DNA from: Lineus longissimus
Taxonomy: Eukaryota > Nemertea > Pilidiophora > Heteronemertea > Lineidae
DNA length: 64,000 nucleotides
Assembly: GCF_910592395.1 (NCBI RefSeq)
Contig: NC_088311.1
Span: 2,730,501 to 2,794,500, forward strand
Direction: 5' to 3'
The notes beneath the pieces were generated by a model. That model was not told the DNA's origin. It saw only the letters and a program-made list of their open reading frames with translations, and did no database searches. The position numbers were made by a program, and so were the translations under genes. Within the stretch, counting starts at the first letter, position 1. Every line of letters begins with the position of its first letter. Positions 12,701-24,379 of the stretch are shown here, piece by piece.

Positions 12701-14689
12701 TTAAATAAAACGCATAGAGAATATCGAAAAGACGAAAAAATGGAGTATGTGTGCACTTGATTTTAGTACCGATACCATACGGTCCTTGTATATTTGGGTG
12801 TAGCTTGAATCTGAAAACGACTCTATCGGAGAGGATCCAGCTGTTTAGATACACGTGCCAAGCAGGATATCCTACCGGAGATCATGACACTGACGATTCG
12901 CGCAGGCTTGACTGTCTATAACCACAACTGTTATCTAAGTCAATATTATAACACATGGAAAGCAAAATCGACTTATTAACTAATTTTCAACTAAAACAAT
13001 GAACTAACGAATATTATTGTTTTTGGCAACAAAGACCTGGTGAAGTCCCAATATCGCCAGTAAAGGCTTTTGACAGAAACCTCTCAAGATAAGCTTTCAC
13101 AGCTGAACCGAAGGACTGTCAGTCGGATGCTGAAGGGAAACCGAAATGAGCTGCAGATGTGAGGGACCGTCTACCCGGATATCCGCTCCGAGTCAGGGCA
13201 CGAGCTCTCGCTGGACCTCGCACGCGTTTCCTCGTCTGCCGTAACCACAATGTTTTGTCTTTACCTATCACATCCTGCTAACCATAATTAGTGTTGTCTG
13301 CAAATGTAGATATTTGTATACTTGTAGAGTTGCAAATTTGTTGACAGGATGTCGATCAGGCCGATCAGGGTAAGTATTTCGAAATTGGTTGTATCTGTCG
13401 ATATCCATGCACCATAACTAAACGGGTCACTTCACAGCATGACAGTTCTGAACTTGGTTACGTCTTTTCAGTCAGCCACTGGAGATAAGATGGGCCTTTT
13501 TTATAACTTATCACTTTTTTAACCTAACAGAATCTTAAATTGTCTAAGCTCTCTTGTAGACACGTAGTCTTAACATAGGTTGGCGTAGGAGGTATATTTC
13601 ATACAATTGAGAAAATAAAACGTATTCTTTCAGAAGTATTAATATAGTGGTCCGTGGTTTTCACTGATAGCATACAATTAAATTTTTATATTTGGTCCTT
13701 AGAACCAACCACAGCTTGAATCAAAAAGATCTGCGAAAACAGTTGTCTCTTTTGATAAAAGCACAGTGATTACTTTAATTGTCATTAAGAAAGAGTGGCC
13801 CTCCTGGGCATGGTAACGGTATCTCACAGCACGTAACTCCCAGCCCGATCAGCCTAACCAGTAATTACCCAATTTAACTTCACTCGCTCCGAGCTCTATT
13901 CAACCATTGTTCTATTCCAATTATTAAAATATGTTTAATAATCCATCGCGCGTTCTCTGCGTTCAATTCAATGGGAGAATTCTTCCAGAAATTACTCGAG
14001 ACAATTTTAGATTTTTAGAAATCGTGCCATGATTGGTAACGAGTTAGCTTTCTTCCAGAGGAAGCGGACCAGTGTATGATTGCCTCCGACTGACTTGCTA
14101 CGTTATTCATACGACACCGTCGATTCACCATTCAATCATTCATTTCCTCTCCGGACTGTGCTGCATTCTCCTCTGGACGTTGGTCGCAATTTTTTCGTAA
14201 AAACAAGCGAAAGTCAAAGTATGTTTTTTAAAGTTTCTATTCAACATCATTTGGCGGGTTTTGGCCGGCTTTCTTTGTTGCCATGTAAAATATCATCATT
14301 CAGTCTATCATAAGGAAAGAGTTTATTCTCTGTAAAAAATGTCAGTTTCATCCAGTGTCCTGCGTTTTATGACACACCGCTCACTACATATACATGAATG
14401 CCAAACTGTACTTCTAGACACCAAAGGTGATAATCTGCAGCCATCTTAACATTGAGTAAGGGTTGCCAGATCGTAGTAGTCATGAATTTATGTCGACTTC
14501 CACATGATATCAGTTTCGTCATTGCACTTAATCTCAAAACAACGCCAATAACAAGATAGATCAATTGATATGGTATGAAGTTGTTTTTGTCCGAGGATCA
14601 GCTTTAGAAACTCAGAGTTTTACAACTACATGTAACTCAATTTTTATTCTGACATGGCACGCTTTTAACAACATGAGATGCTGTTCTCA
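3758..14689. other. Gene-poor intergenic stretch
   Basis: I see no convincing exon, RNA gene or long repeat here. The longer open frames (for example 4439-4705 and 5718-6089, minus strand) have no recognisable motif and no splice or polyadenylation context. 4439-4705 is richer in GC than its surroundings and could be a decayed coding fragment. The region lies upstream of the TAL1 gene, so conserved non-coding enhancers are plausible, but none can be demonstrated from one sequence. Confidence 0.5.
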
Positions 14690-14707
14690 CCCCCCCCCCC
14701 CTCCCCC
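14690..14707. repeat. Poly-C tract
   Basis: Twelve C residues in a row, one T, then five more C residues. A simple homopolymer; length may be unreliable in assembly. Confidence 0.95.
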
Positions 14708-17107
14708 TTTGCCAGACCAACAACGTCGTGATTCCTAAATTGACAAAGGCGGCAGAGTATCAAACTAACCCGCTCAATTAATCCCACCTCTGCACACAAA
14801 ATCATTCCCGACATTAAACACGCAATAATATTCTGATTGAAATATTATGATAATTTTATACAGCGAAGTGAGTCGGTCCATGATAGAGTCACGTGGTGTT
14901 CCGGAGAGGAGGGGTTTGACGGTATAAGTGTCGAGACTAACAAGACAAGAATTAGTGTTAACCGGGAAGCACTTGAAGGGCTATTAACTCCTGTTCGGAT
15001 CAACACTGATAGCCTGAGGCTTGGCGCGAGACAAGTCGAAGACGAAAAAGTTTGGAGAGTTCCCTTATCGTGTTCCCTTGTCGGACCGAAGACCAAAATC
15101 TTAACATTTTAAAGGATATTACTGCCTGTGATGCTCTGTTGTTCCTTGTCACAACCTCTTCGCACAAACTAAATGGAAGACTGAACATCTTGGAATACGA
15201 ATTAATCAACAAAGAGGTAAGTTAGGCCCCATATTATGATAGCTTGCATGTATGTTCAATAGTTTTATCTACATCGTTAACATTGAATTGAATTTGTTTG
15301 GGATGTGTCACCTTCAAGGTGAGCCAAGGCCAAGGACAAGGACCACTATTTTGTGAATATTGACTGACCAAAATCAAAACATATATAAGAGATTCAATAA
15401 ACTGCTATTATAACTCTTAGTACTTTAAAGTTAGCCTTACTCCTTGCCTTCATCATCGGTTACAGAGCTCCACAGCTACACATGATTTGGTTAAATATAT
15501 CTTGATACAGAAATGTACATCGCCCTACATCGCTAAAACCGTTCAAGCTTCCAGCGATGCATTTTAAAATGGAGAACCAGATGACCTGTGAACTACAGAA
15601 GACGGAAGCGTGAACTTCTAATTATGATGATAATTTCAAGAAGCAAGAGAAATATGATGACTAACTGTCGGGTCTCGTTTTATTAAAGAGTAAATGGGTC
15701 AGAATGAATTGGTGACGGAAGTAAATTTCTCGGTTAACTTTTTTATTGAAAATAGTAAACGAAAGTCATTTTAGTCATTTTTCTCGAGTTTATTTTGCCA
15801 TTTAGTTTGTTTCGAAATTCTTATTGCCATCACTTTCTTATTAGCATCACACCTCTAAAATGCGGGTGCTAAGATTAGTTGTCAAAAATCAAGGGAAATT
15901 CGATCTGGACCTTCATCAGCAGGGAGAGCTGATATAAAAGGAGGCGAAGCTCGGACAAGGAATGTCGGTCCGCCCACCCAATCCTTCCAGACAACAGGTG
16001 GCGTGATGCCACAACTCCTGAAAATGAAACAGAAACAACAAATCATGTTGAAATAATAATACGGGTATGATGACACGACCTTATTCTTCCTAAGAAATAT
16101 TTTGTCAATATTTTCTATTTCTCATCTTCGTGACGAAATATTGGACTTGCGTGTTGTACAATGTTTAGGTGAAACTTGACCAGTTCATATTTCGTTGAAG
16201 AATAAAGACATTTTGTCATTGTTTTCAATTCCACGCAAACTACCTCGGATCACCTGGTTCCGATTTGAGCATTTTCTAATGAACAACATACTAAACAGGT
16301 CGTAATTCATGCGCAAGCCCTCTCTCACAGCAACCACCGCTGCACAACCATCAGCCCCCAGAAAAGCTCCTCCCAGTATACTCGGGTAAAACATCATCCT
16401 TTCTTTCGAACCCCTGCATCCAAAAGGAAAACTGACGCTCGATTAGCGTATGAGACAATCGCTCTCAATCATTAGTGACAAACTTCAATAGACGCCATCT
16501 TGGAAACTGTTATCATCTGCTGCCAGAATCGCCCCAAACAAACGCAGCATGTATTTTGGCAATATTTTCCTCCCGATCTAACAATATGTTAGCACTTGTA
16601 CTGCTTTAGTTATTACGTGACCTGGAAAATCATGAAATAATATTTCAAAAGCGCCCCCCGTCCATGTTAGATAATTTCTTGTCAATTTAAATTTTCTTGT
16701 TAAATTTTAACTATGCCTCAAGGGCAACTTCATTTTGCCTTGTCTTCACCACCAGGGGGTGTTCTTTGGGGCGGTTAGAACCCGTGTGTCGCAGCATTCA
16801 CCATCTTCTCGTGGGTAACCTAAAGTTCAGGGGAAATAAAAACTTGTTTTTTTCTTCTTTAGTTTGATAAAGAAATGTTAAGGTTCCATTGGCGTTTAGA
16901 CCTCACACGTTGTTCTTGTGGGAAAGGTGGCAGTTATCACCAAATTCAATGAATATACACATGTAATGCTATCTTTTTTCCGATTAACTCGAAACCAAGT
17001 GCATGAACGTATTCAAATGAATTAGAATTGGAGTGTGCTGTTTGGGTGGAAGAAACTTCATCCTCTCTTGATGAAGTAGTTGGCTAATTGTCTTTTTTCG
17101 TCCACAG
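14708..17107. other. TAL1 upstream region, no gene recognised
   Basis: This interval holds short open frames (for example 14837-15112, plus) that resemble nothing I know. It ends in a good splice acceptor (TTTTTTCGTCCACAG, 17093-17107), so an unseen non-coding first exon of the TAL1 gene probably lies somewhere in or beyond it. Confidence 0.45.
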
Positions 17108-17157
17108 ATTCCTTTGGTTGGTTGGCTTTTTCCGTCTCCATCGAGCGAGCCACGACC

Positions 17158-17242
17158 GATGTAGAAGTTTGAAATGTCCTGGGATAAAATGTAACAAAGG
17201 ATTTTACTCTGTGTCTTTAATCTCTGAGGTATTGACAGTCAA
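17158..17242. repeat. Direct repeat, left copy (5' of TAL1 ORF)
   Basis: This segment, beginning TGTAGAAGTTTGAAATGTCC, recurs in diverged form at 18062-18137. The pair shares TGTAGAAGTT, CCTGGGA and ATTGAC and differs by substitutions and one indel. The left copy lies in the presumed 5' UTR of the bHLH gene. Confidence 0.75.
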
Positions 17243-17300
17243 TCAGAGTCCTATGAAACAGTGTTCCACCGATTTCTCGTTTCAGATTGAGAACCTCACA

Positions 17301-18002
17301 ATGGATTGCAAAGCAGAGCCACCCTACCCGACCGACTATGAGGACAGTGACGGCGACGATGACATGACCACGTTCGGGCCACAAGAAGATGGCGGCCAAT
17401 CGGACATGGAAAACGAATGTGAACGAGAAGGATTTGACGGTCAGGACTCTGATTCCGAATCGAGAATGGCGGGGCCGTCTTCGTCAAATCAAGTCCCGCC
17501 ATGGCAGCAGCTTTATATATACCCACCGGACCAACGGCCAACGTATTTCGCCGGTTCGCCCGGGTCGTCGCCAATCATGAGGCCATTTGACATCGACTCC
17601 AGAGGAAGGCACATGCGCCCTCGCCACCCCGGTGATGTCCCTTTTCGACAGCCTACGGGACGAAAAGTAGTACGCCGAATTTTCACAAACAGTCGCGAAA
17701 GATGGCGACAACAAAATGTGAATGGAGCTTTCGCGGAACTTCGCAGGCTTGTCCCCACACATCCACCGGATAAGAAACTAAGCAAAAATGAAATTTTGAG
17801 ATTAACTATTAAGTATATTCGACTGTTGAGTCGAGTGATTGAGTATCAGAATAATAATGGTATTGGGACTGATAGTGGGGCGGGGATGTCTCATAGGCCG
17901 AGTCATATTGTCTACTCCCCGCCACGGCCACATACCCCAACTGGAAATACGCCCGAGTCTAGTTTTTATGGAGACAGCAGTGCCGACGAGTCAAGTGTGT
18001 AG
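17301..18002 (+). CDS. TAL1: TAL1/SCL-family bHLH transcription factor
   Basis: A 233-residue protein on one exon. An acidic, Ser/Gly-rich N-terminus is followed at about residues 120-180 by a class II bHLH with the TAL1/LYL1/TAL2 signature: [20 protein letters not shown] in the basic region and helix 1, then [16 protein letters not shown]. These diagnose the TAL family rather than NHLH or Twist. TAL proteins bind E-boxes as heterodimers with E-proteins and, with LMO and GATA partners, direct blood, vascular or neural fates. The chosen ATG (17301) has A at -3 and G at +4; an in-frame ATG at 17253 has a weaker context and would add 16 residues. An acceptor at 17107 implies a spliced 5' UTR. 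The C-terminus after helix 2 is short and rich in Pro, Ser and acidic residues. Diverged direct repeats flank the ORF. Confidence 0.9.
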   Translation: MDCKAEPPYPTDYEDSDGDDDMTTFGPQEDGGQSDMENECEREGFDGQDSDSESRMAGPSSSNQVPPWQQLYIYPPDQRPTYFAGSPGSSPIMRPFDIDSRGRHMRPRHPGDVPFRQPTGRKVVRRIFTNSRERWRQQNVNGAFAELRRLVPTHPPDKKLSKNEILRLTIKYIRLLSRVIEYQNNNGIGTDSGAGMSHRPSHIVYSPPRPHTPTGNTPESSFYGDSSADESSV

Positions 18003-18061
18003 TCCAAGGAGTAAACACTTTTAAACTCCGCTCGCCACATGCGGGTAATTCGCCGACACCC

Positions 18062-18137
18062 GGTGTAGAAGTTGGAAATATCCTGGGACAACAAATGATT
18101 CTGTTATGTGCTTTCATCTCAGAGCTATTGACGGTCA
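18062..18137. repeat. Direct repeat, right copy (3' of TAL1 ORF)
   Basis: Diverged copy of 17158-17242 in the same orientation, starting 60 bases after the TAL1 stop and so within its presumed 3' UTR. Confidence 0.75.
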
Positions 18138-18352
18138 CGGCCTCTATACAATGAACATGTAGTACCGTATACCATAATTTGTCAGAATACAATAGGGGAG
18201 GACACTTTGTCTGGAGGATATTTTTTACTTCTACACCGGCGACATACTCATCCAGTTCCGCCATGTTCAGCCCTCTGACAGGTCATTGTTCCTCAAATTT
18301 ATGTAAATACGTCTAGTCAAAATGTTTACTCTCATAAACAATTGTTTGAGCC

Positions 18353-18358
18353 AATAAA
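18353..18358 (+). terminator. TAL1 polyadenylation signal
   Basis: AATAAA, 350 bases after the stop codon at 18000-18002. It is the first canonical signal downstream and gives a normal 3' UTR length. Confidence 0.6.
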
Positions 18359-18689
18359 TGCTTTATTTGATATTAAGACGAGTTAAGTGTGAAATGATAA
18401 TGAGATATGACCCTGGGATGCTTTCGGGGATGAGGCGATGATCACTTTGGCAAACACGGTAAACGGCCCTCACTGGTCTCTGCGTGCTAAAGGTAGGACG
18501 GAGGCGATACTGACCTCGCAGTGACTTATGACACATTGTCTATCAGAACCTTACGCTTCTTAATGTGTGTACCCTTGGCACTTAATATTCCAGCTGTTTT
18601 TGTCAAGCCACAGATACCAAGGCCATAAAGTGTTCATTTAAGGCATGCGCTCATTCATGCGAGCACGATTTGTTTCTATTTAGTATTGA

Positions 18690-18812
18690 GTCCGATGGTC
18701 CTGCCGTACGCCGGTGTCCCCACCCCCGGTTATTGTGCATTGGTCGTCAGTCCGATGTCCCGTAACTCCGTCGCCGGTGTCCCCACCCCCGGTGAGTGTG
18801 CACGGCCGTAGT
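18690..18812. repeat. Two-copy tandem duplication
   Basis: Two ~61-bp units, each beginning AGTCCGATG and containing CGCCGGTGTCCCCACCCCCG, are followed by GTGTGCA-like or TTGTGCA-like sequence. The units are locally GC-rich compared with the flanks. No coding potential is seen between 18359 and 19640. Confidence 0.75.
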
Positions 18813-19639
18813 GTCCTAACCTGATGATTTCATCAACCAAGGCGCTGCCCAAGCCGCCTTGTTCACTGGCTCATCAATCATGAGACAGTTTGCCAAGAAC
18901 GTTTTGAAGACATGTCTGTCAGACGTCCGAGCGAAACATGAAAACGAAAACATCTATTGAGTCGACGCAATACTTTTTTGCTTCTTTCACCGCCGCCATG
19001 CGTGGCACTGTCCTCTACGGAAGACACGAATAAGAAGACTGATTGGGTGATCCCCCATCATATCTATGATACTAGAATACACCAGTGGACATGTTAGGGA
19101 ATGAGGCAGCGCCCTTGGGAGCATGACAGGATATGTCAAATATTGGTTTGTTACTTCTACATAATTCAAGGGAGGGTCGTCTCAATCCTTTGCAGACATG
19201 CTTATACTAAAATGCCTAGGATGTTTCTCAAAACAAAGATCGCCTGCCACTTGTCAAAACTAATGCCCGATGCCTTGGCCCGGTGCGGACGTATAAGTGG
19301 GTTGAGCGACCCAGAAATCAAAAGTGGCTGCATCCCGGACGCATAGGATACAATCAGCAGTTACATAGTACATTGTAATTATAACACTGCTACAATATAA
19401 TATACATATTTCCCACATTAACCCTTGGTTGTCGTCGGACCAGCGGCCCCTGTGAAAATGTATGAACACCAATTTCCGACCGGGGAGTAGCCCATGTCAC
19501 ACCTGATAACCAAAGCTAAAGCGAACTAATAATCACTTTTAAGCAGAGGCCAACCCCAGACAGCAAGGATGGGTGGCCACTGGGGCAGACAGGAGGCATA
19601 TATAGAGCCACCAGTGGACCAACACCGTTCCCCGCGCTC

Positions 19640-22600
19640 CACTCATTTGCCACCATTGGCCCATTGATGCTTTTTGTCTGGGACTAGACCTCCTCCTTCA
19701 CCAGCGTAGGAGACGGGGGACCAATCACGAATTGTGAAAGACATGGGACTATGTACCGCCAACCAAAATTTGCGAAAGACAGGGAACTGCACCCAGCAAC
19801 ACGCTTCAACCGTAATAGATCGTGAAAGACTCAACAGTAATAGATCGTGAAAGACTGACCCAGGGGACTGACTATTCTACCTCATACACCAGGAGCTTGT
19901 TGTCAAAGACAAGGGACGACACCAACGGCTATAAAAGAAATAGAACTATAGTTTGCCTGCTAAACCACCCAAAAAGTGCTTAAGACAGACAAAGACTACA
20001 GCTACACTAGTAGTATGGTTGTGAACGTCAAGGGACCAAATTGTGAAAGACTTGGGCTATTTATTCTGTTTCACCTCTCGGTATTCGTTTAGTTTCATTA
20101 GTTGTAGGCAGGTGGCAGCACTACAAGTTTGCCAGTTCGACGAACAAAACATTAGTTATTTTCCTGTTAAAGAATCCATCATCATCTCAGTTATCTCCCG
20201 CAATCAGGATATAGTCAGGACAGTAAAATGAAGCTAGATTATCAAAGAAGACATTATTCAGAATCAGAACTTAAAAACCGGTTGTGTAAGACCGGAGTTG
20301 ATCTAACACCAGCCACGTGTTGTGAGAGACGGTACAGGGGACTATTTCTCCTGCTACACCAGCCGCTTGTTGTTCAAGACAAGGCACGACCCCACCGGTT
20401 GTGACAAACCAGGGTTTATACCCCCAGTTTCATCAGCAACAGGCTATAGAAAGACGGGGAACTGAATCTCCTATTACATCACCGATATGTTGTGGCGACA
20501 AGTGCTGCATGCTTCACGTGCCACTGGCTGTGAGAGACAAGGAACACCATGGATCACTAGCTGCAGGTTGGGAGAGGGATACAGGAGATCAAGTTTTGAA
20601 AGATAATCCAGCTGCTTCACCAGCCATGGTTGTTAAAGACAGGGGATTATTCCTTCTGCAACACTGGGGGCTGCCACTGCCCTCACGTTGTCCTTTGCTC
20701 GTCTCATTTGCCACTAACTGAAGCTCACTCACTTGGAATATCCGTCCTGCTTCTCCAGCCACAGGCCATGGGCGACAGGGGACCAAGTTGTGAGGCCTAG
20801 ATTATACCTCCTGCTTCACGAGCTGCATGGTGAGAGAGACAGGGGACTATAACTCCTGTTTCAATAGATACAGGTGGTAAGCGACTCGGGATCCGGGGCC
20901 AAGCTGTGAAAGACCAAGGACTATCCGTCTTGCTACACCAATCACAACCTTTATCTACTGCTCCTCCAGCCATCAGTTTTGAAGACGGGCTATTTGTTCT
21001 GCTACGCCAAGACAAGGGACTATTCCAGCTGTTTTAAAAGACTGGGGTTAGTACCTCCTACTTCATCAGCCACAGGCTGTGGGAGACAGGGGAATAATAC
21101 AAGTTGTGAATGGCAAGGGACTATTCCTCTTGCTACACCAGTCACAAGATGGGAAAGACAGGGGCCAACATATCCTGCGACATACTAGGAGGCCACAAGT
21201 TGTAAAGATAGGGGGACTATTCCTCCTGCTACACCAGCCGCTTATTGTGAAATACACGGGACTATATACCACCGGTTGTGACAGACTGGGGTTTGGCTTT
21301 TGCTTTATCAGCCTTAGTCGATGAGAAACAGGGAACTGAATCTCCTATTGCACCAGTCACCGGTTGTTGACACTAGGGTCGGGGCTGCATATGCTTTCAC
21401 GTGCCACCGGTTGTGAGAGACAAGGTACTATACATCATGCGTCACAAGCTGTAGGTTGTGATATACAGGAGACCAAGTTTTGAAAGTTAGGTGTTCCTCC
21501 TGCTACGCCAGCCGCAATGTGAGAATGACAGAAAACTACTACTCCGGCTGTGTCAGCCATGGTTGTTAAAGAAAGGGGAATATTCCATCTGCTACAGATG
21601 GGGCTTCAATGACCCTGACTCTCCGTCGCACGACTTGTCAGCCACCAAAGACAGACTGACAACAACTCTCTCGAGCTATCCCTCCCTCCTGCCCCATCAG
21701 TCACAGGCCGTGGGAGACAAGGGACCAAGTTGTGAAAGACCGGGATCATACCTCCCGCTATACCAGCCACAGGGTGGTAGAGACAGGGGACTATACCTCC
21801 TTCTTCACCAGATGCAGGTAGTAAGATATACATGTCTTTCACAACTTGCCAGAGGTGTGGCAGGAAAATGGTCCCTGCCTTTCACAACCTATTGGTGGAG
21901 CAGAAGGAACACCCTCCTGCCGTCAACAACCATGGCTGGCGCAGCCGGAAGAATAGTTCCCTGTCTTTCACACATCGCGGCTGGTGTTGGAGGAGAAACA
22001 CGGTCTATCATTTACAACTCTCACAACCTGAAACTGGTTACACATGATGTACAGTGCCTTGTCTCTCACAACCAATGACACGTAAAGCAGTTACTATCTT
22101 TACAACCTGTGGCTGGTGTAGCAAGAGGTCCAGCAGTACACTGGGTGATATGAATAAAGACTAGCAAATGCTTTTACTTCAATTTTGTACAGAAAGGCCT
22201 AGTGTAAATGTACATGGAGTTTCAGATAAAAGCATTTGCTAGTCTTTATTCATATCACCCACTGTCTCTAATAACCTGTGGCTGAGAATGCAGGACGTAT
22301 AAATCCGTCTTTCACAACCGTTGGTGTAGTCCCGAGCGGCTGTTGGAGTTGTAGCAGGAGGAATAGTCCCAGCCTTTCCAAAATTGTGGCTCGTGTAATA
22401 GGAGCAATAGCCCCCTGCCGTCGTTCAGAACGTGTTACCCTGTCTTTCATAACCAGTGGCTGATGTAGCATAAAGAATAGTCCTAGTCTTTCCCAAATCG
22501 TGGCTTACTAGTTTGTCGTAGGAGGCATATATATTGTCCCCTGTCTTTCACAACTTGTGACTTGTGTAGCAGGAGGAACAGCCACCTGTCGTCGTTCACA

Positions 22601-23665
22601 ACTTTGTCCCCTGTCTCCCACAGCCTGTGGCTGGTGGAGTAGGATGGACAGTCCAAGACAGTAAGCATCAGTAGGTCTGTGGTGGCAAATGAAACGAGTG
22701 AAGGGCAGTAGCAGCCCCCAGCGTAGCAGAAGGAATATGCCCCTCTCTTTAACAACCATGGCTGGCATACCCGGAGGAATAGTTCCCTGTCATTGACTAA
22801 TTGCGGCTGGTGTTACAGGAGGAACACCATTCTTTCAAAACCTGGTCTTCTTGTTCTCTCTCACAACCTCAGGCTGGTGACGCATGATGTATAGTACCTT
22901 GTCTCTCACAACCAGTGGCGGAATAAACCCCGGTCTGTTACAACAACATGAACCGGTGGTAAAGCGTGGCTTACTACTGGTGTAGCAGGAGTAATAGTCT
23001 CCTGTCGTTCACAACTTGTTCCTCTCTCCTGCAGCATGTGGCTGATGGAGTAGGAGGTATAAACCCCAGCTTTTCACAACAGGTTGAATAGTCCATTCCC
23101 TTTCACAACAAGCGGCTGGTGTAGCAGGAGGAATAGCCCCTGTCTTTCACAACTTTGTCTCCTGTCGTTCACAACCGATGGCTGGCACAGCAGGTCGTAT
23201 AGTCCCCTGTCTTTCACAGCCTGTGGATTGGTGTAGCAAGACGAATAGTTCCCTGTTTATCGCACCTTTCGGCTGGTGCAGCAGGCGGGGTAGTCTCTTT
23301 CACAGTTTGATCCCCTGTCTACCTCTATCTGGCGAGGCAGGCCGTGTCTCTTACAATCTGCATCAGGTGAATCAGGAGGTATAGTGCCCAGTTCTCCGGT
23401 CTTTCAAAGCTTGTTTGCCTGCCACTGATGCCCTGACATCATGTATCTGGCGAAGCAATTGTCCTCTGTCCCACACATCCTGTGGCTGGTGAGGCAGGAG
23501 GTGTTAAACCCCAGTGGTCTAGTCCCCGTTTCACAACGATTGGCTAGTGCCGTAGAAGGACTGAGTGTCTTTCATAACTTGTGGCCTGTCTTCTTCGCTG
23601 GTGAAACAGGAGGTATAGTCACAGACAGCAAGCATCAGTTGGCCTTTGGTGGCAAAGGAGTGAGA
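19640..23665. mobile_element. Foldback-like element: ~4-kb imperfect palindrome of short subrepeats
   Basis: From 19640 to about 21830 the plus strand is filled with degenerate 45-60-bp units of the type CTCCTGCTACACCAGCC followed by TTGTGAAAGACAGGGGA. From about 21835 to 23665 the same units run in reverse complement (GTCTTTCACAACC then GGCTGGTGTAGCAGGAGG). Unique landmarks also mirror: CTCATTTGCCACC near 19642 pairs with GGTGGCAAAGGAG near 23650, and the block at 20651-20715 pairs with 22681-22736. Paired landmarks share a midpoint near 21650-21700. Long inverted repeats made of internal tandem subrepeats are the hallmark of Foldback/Galileo-type DNA transposons. Open frames inside are repeat translations and no transposase is seen, so this would be non-autonomous. 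Outer limits and target-site duplication are uncertain. Confidence 0.6.
22143..22260. repeat. Perfect 34-bp inverted repeat (hairpin)
   Basis: The arm 22143-22176 (GGGTGATATGAATAAAGACT and on to CTTTTA) is the exact reverse complement of 22227-22260, with a 50-base spacer. It lies inside the Foldback-like palindrome but about 500 bases off its centre and does not resemble its subrepeats, so it may be a separate nested insertion. Confidence 0.9.
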
Positions 23666-23829
23666 CCCAGTGGCCCACTGGTTGCGGAGGACCACTACCA
23701 CAATTGGTCAGCTGGTGGGTGGCCGGATCTGTGCCCCTCATTAGTCTCCAGCGGCCTCACATTCTTGCTGTGACAGGTCTTGCTGTTCTTGTCTGAGACA
23801 AGATTTGGATACCATGCGAAATCCAACAG

Positions 23830-24350
23830 GTAACAGTTGCTAGTTTCGAAGCGCTGTCTGTGGGCGAAGGATAGAACTGAGACAGGGTGAACCTATCAAT
23901 AGGCCCCACTGTCTCTTTCCACCCTATTTTGATTACTGTCTTCACACAGGAGTGCTGTAATCAGTACAGATGAGGCAGAGAGCCAGGATAGAGAGCGCAA
24001 TAAGGTGTAGTACTGCCCGAATGGGATGCGGGCAGTCACCTACAGGTTTTTTTTTCTTCTCAGTTTGTGTCCTGGGTAGAGACGGCAATAAGGAGACAGA
24101 CTCCCCAGGATGTTGGAAATCAATTGCTGGGTTTTTCTTCACATTCTGTCTCCAAGGTAGAAGATAGCAATGAGGAGTAGGACTCGCCAGGATGGGAGGT
24201 TGGTTGTCCATTACAGATTAGCTAACCTACAATAGGCCAACAGCATATCTCCATTACTGTCTCTAATCATGAGTATTGAACTCAGTGCAGATGAGACGGA
24301 GTACTTCAAGGCAGAGCAGCAAGGAGGATTATGATTTCCCAGGATGGAGC
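23830..24350. repeat. Degenerate ~100-bp tandem repeat
   Basis: About four to five copies of a unit containing CAGATGAGGCAGAG-like sequence, then GCAATAAGGAG, then GACTCCCCAGGATGG. Clear CCAGGATG cores recur near 24107, 24189 and 24339, and a weaker core near 24020. It directly follows the Foldback-like element and has no counterpart that I see on its left side. Confidence 0.6.
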
Positions 24351-24379
24351 GACTAAAGGCTTTGAAAGTGCCACTCAGG

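Noticed and set aside
17296-17785. Minus-strand ORFs of ~90 aa overlapping TAL1
   Set aside because: They are antisense shadows of the GC-rich bHLH coding sequence.
20401-22078. Several plus-strand ORFs of 60-195 aa within the palindrome (for example 21491-22078)
   Set aside because: They are made of the degenerate subrepeats, occur on both strands alike, and show no domain or conserved composition.
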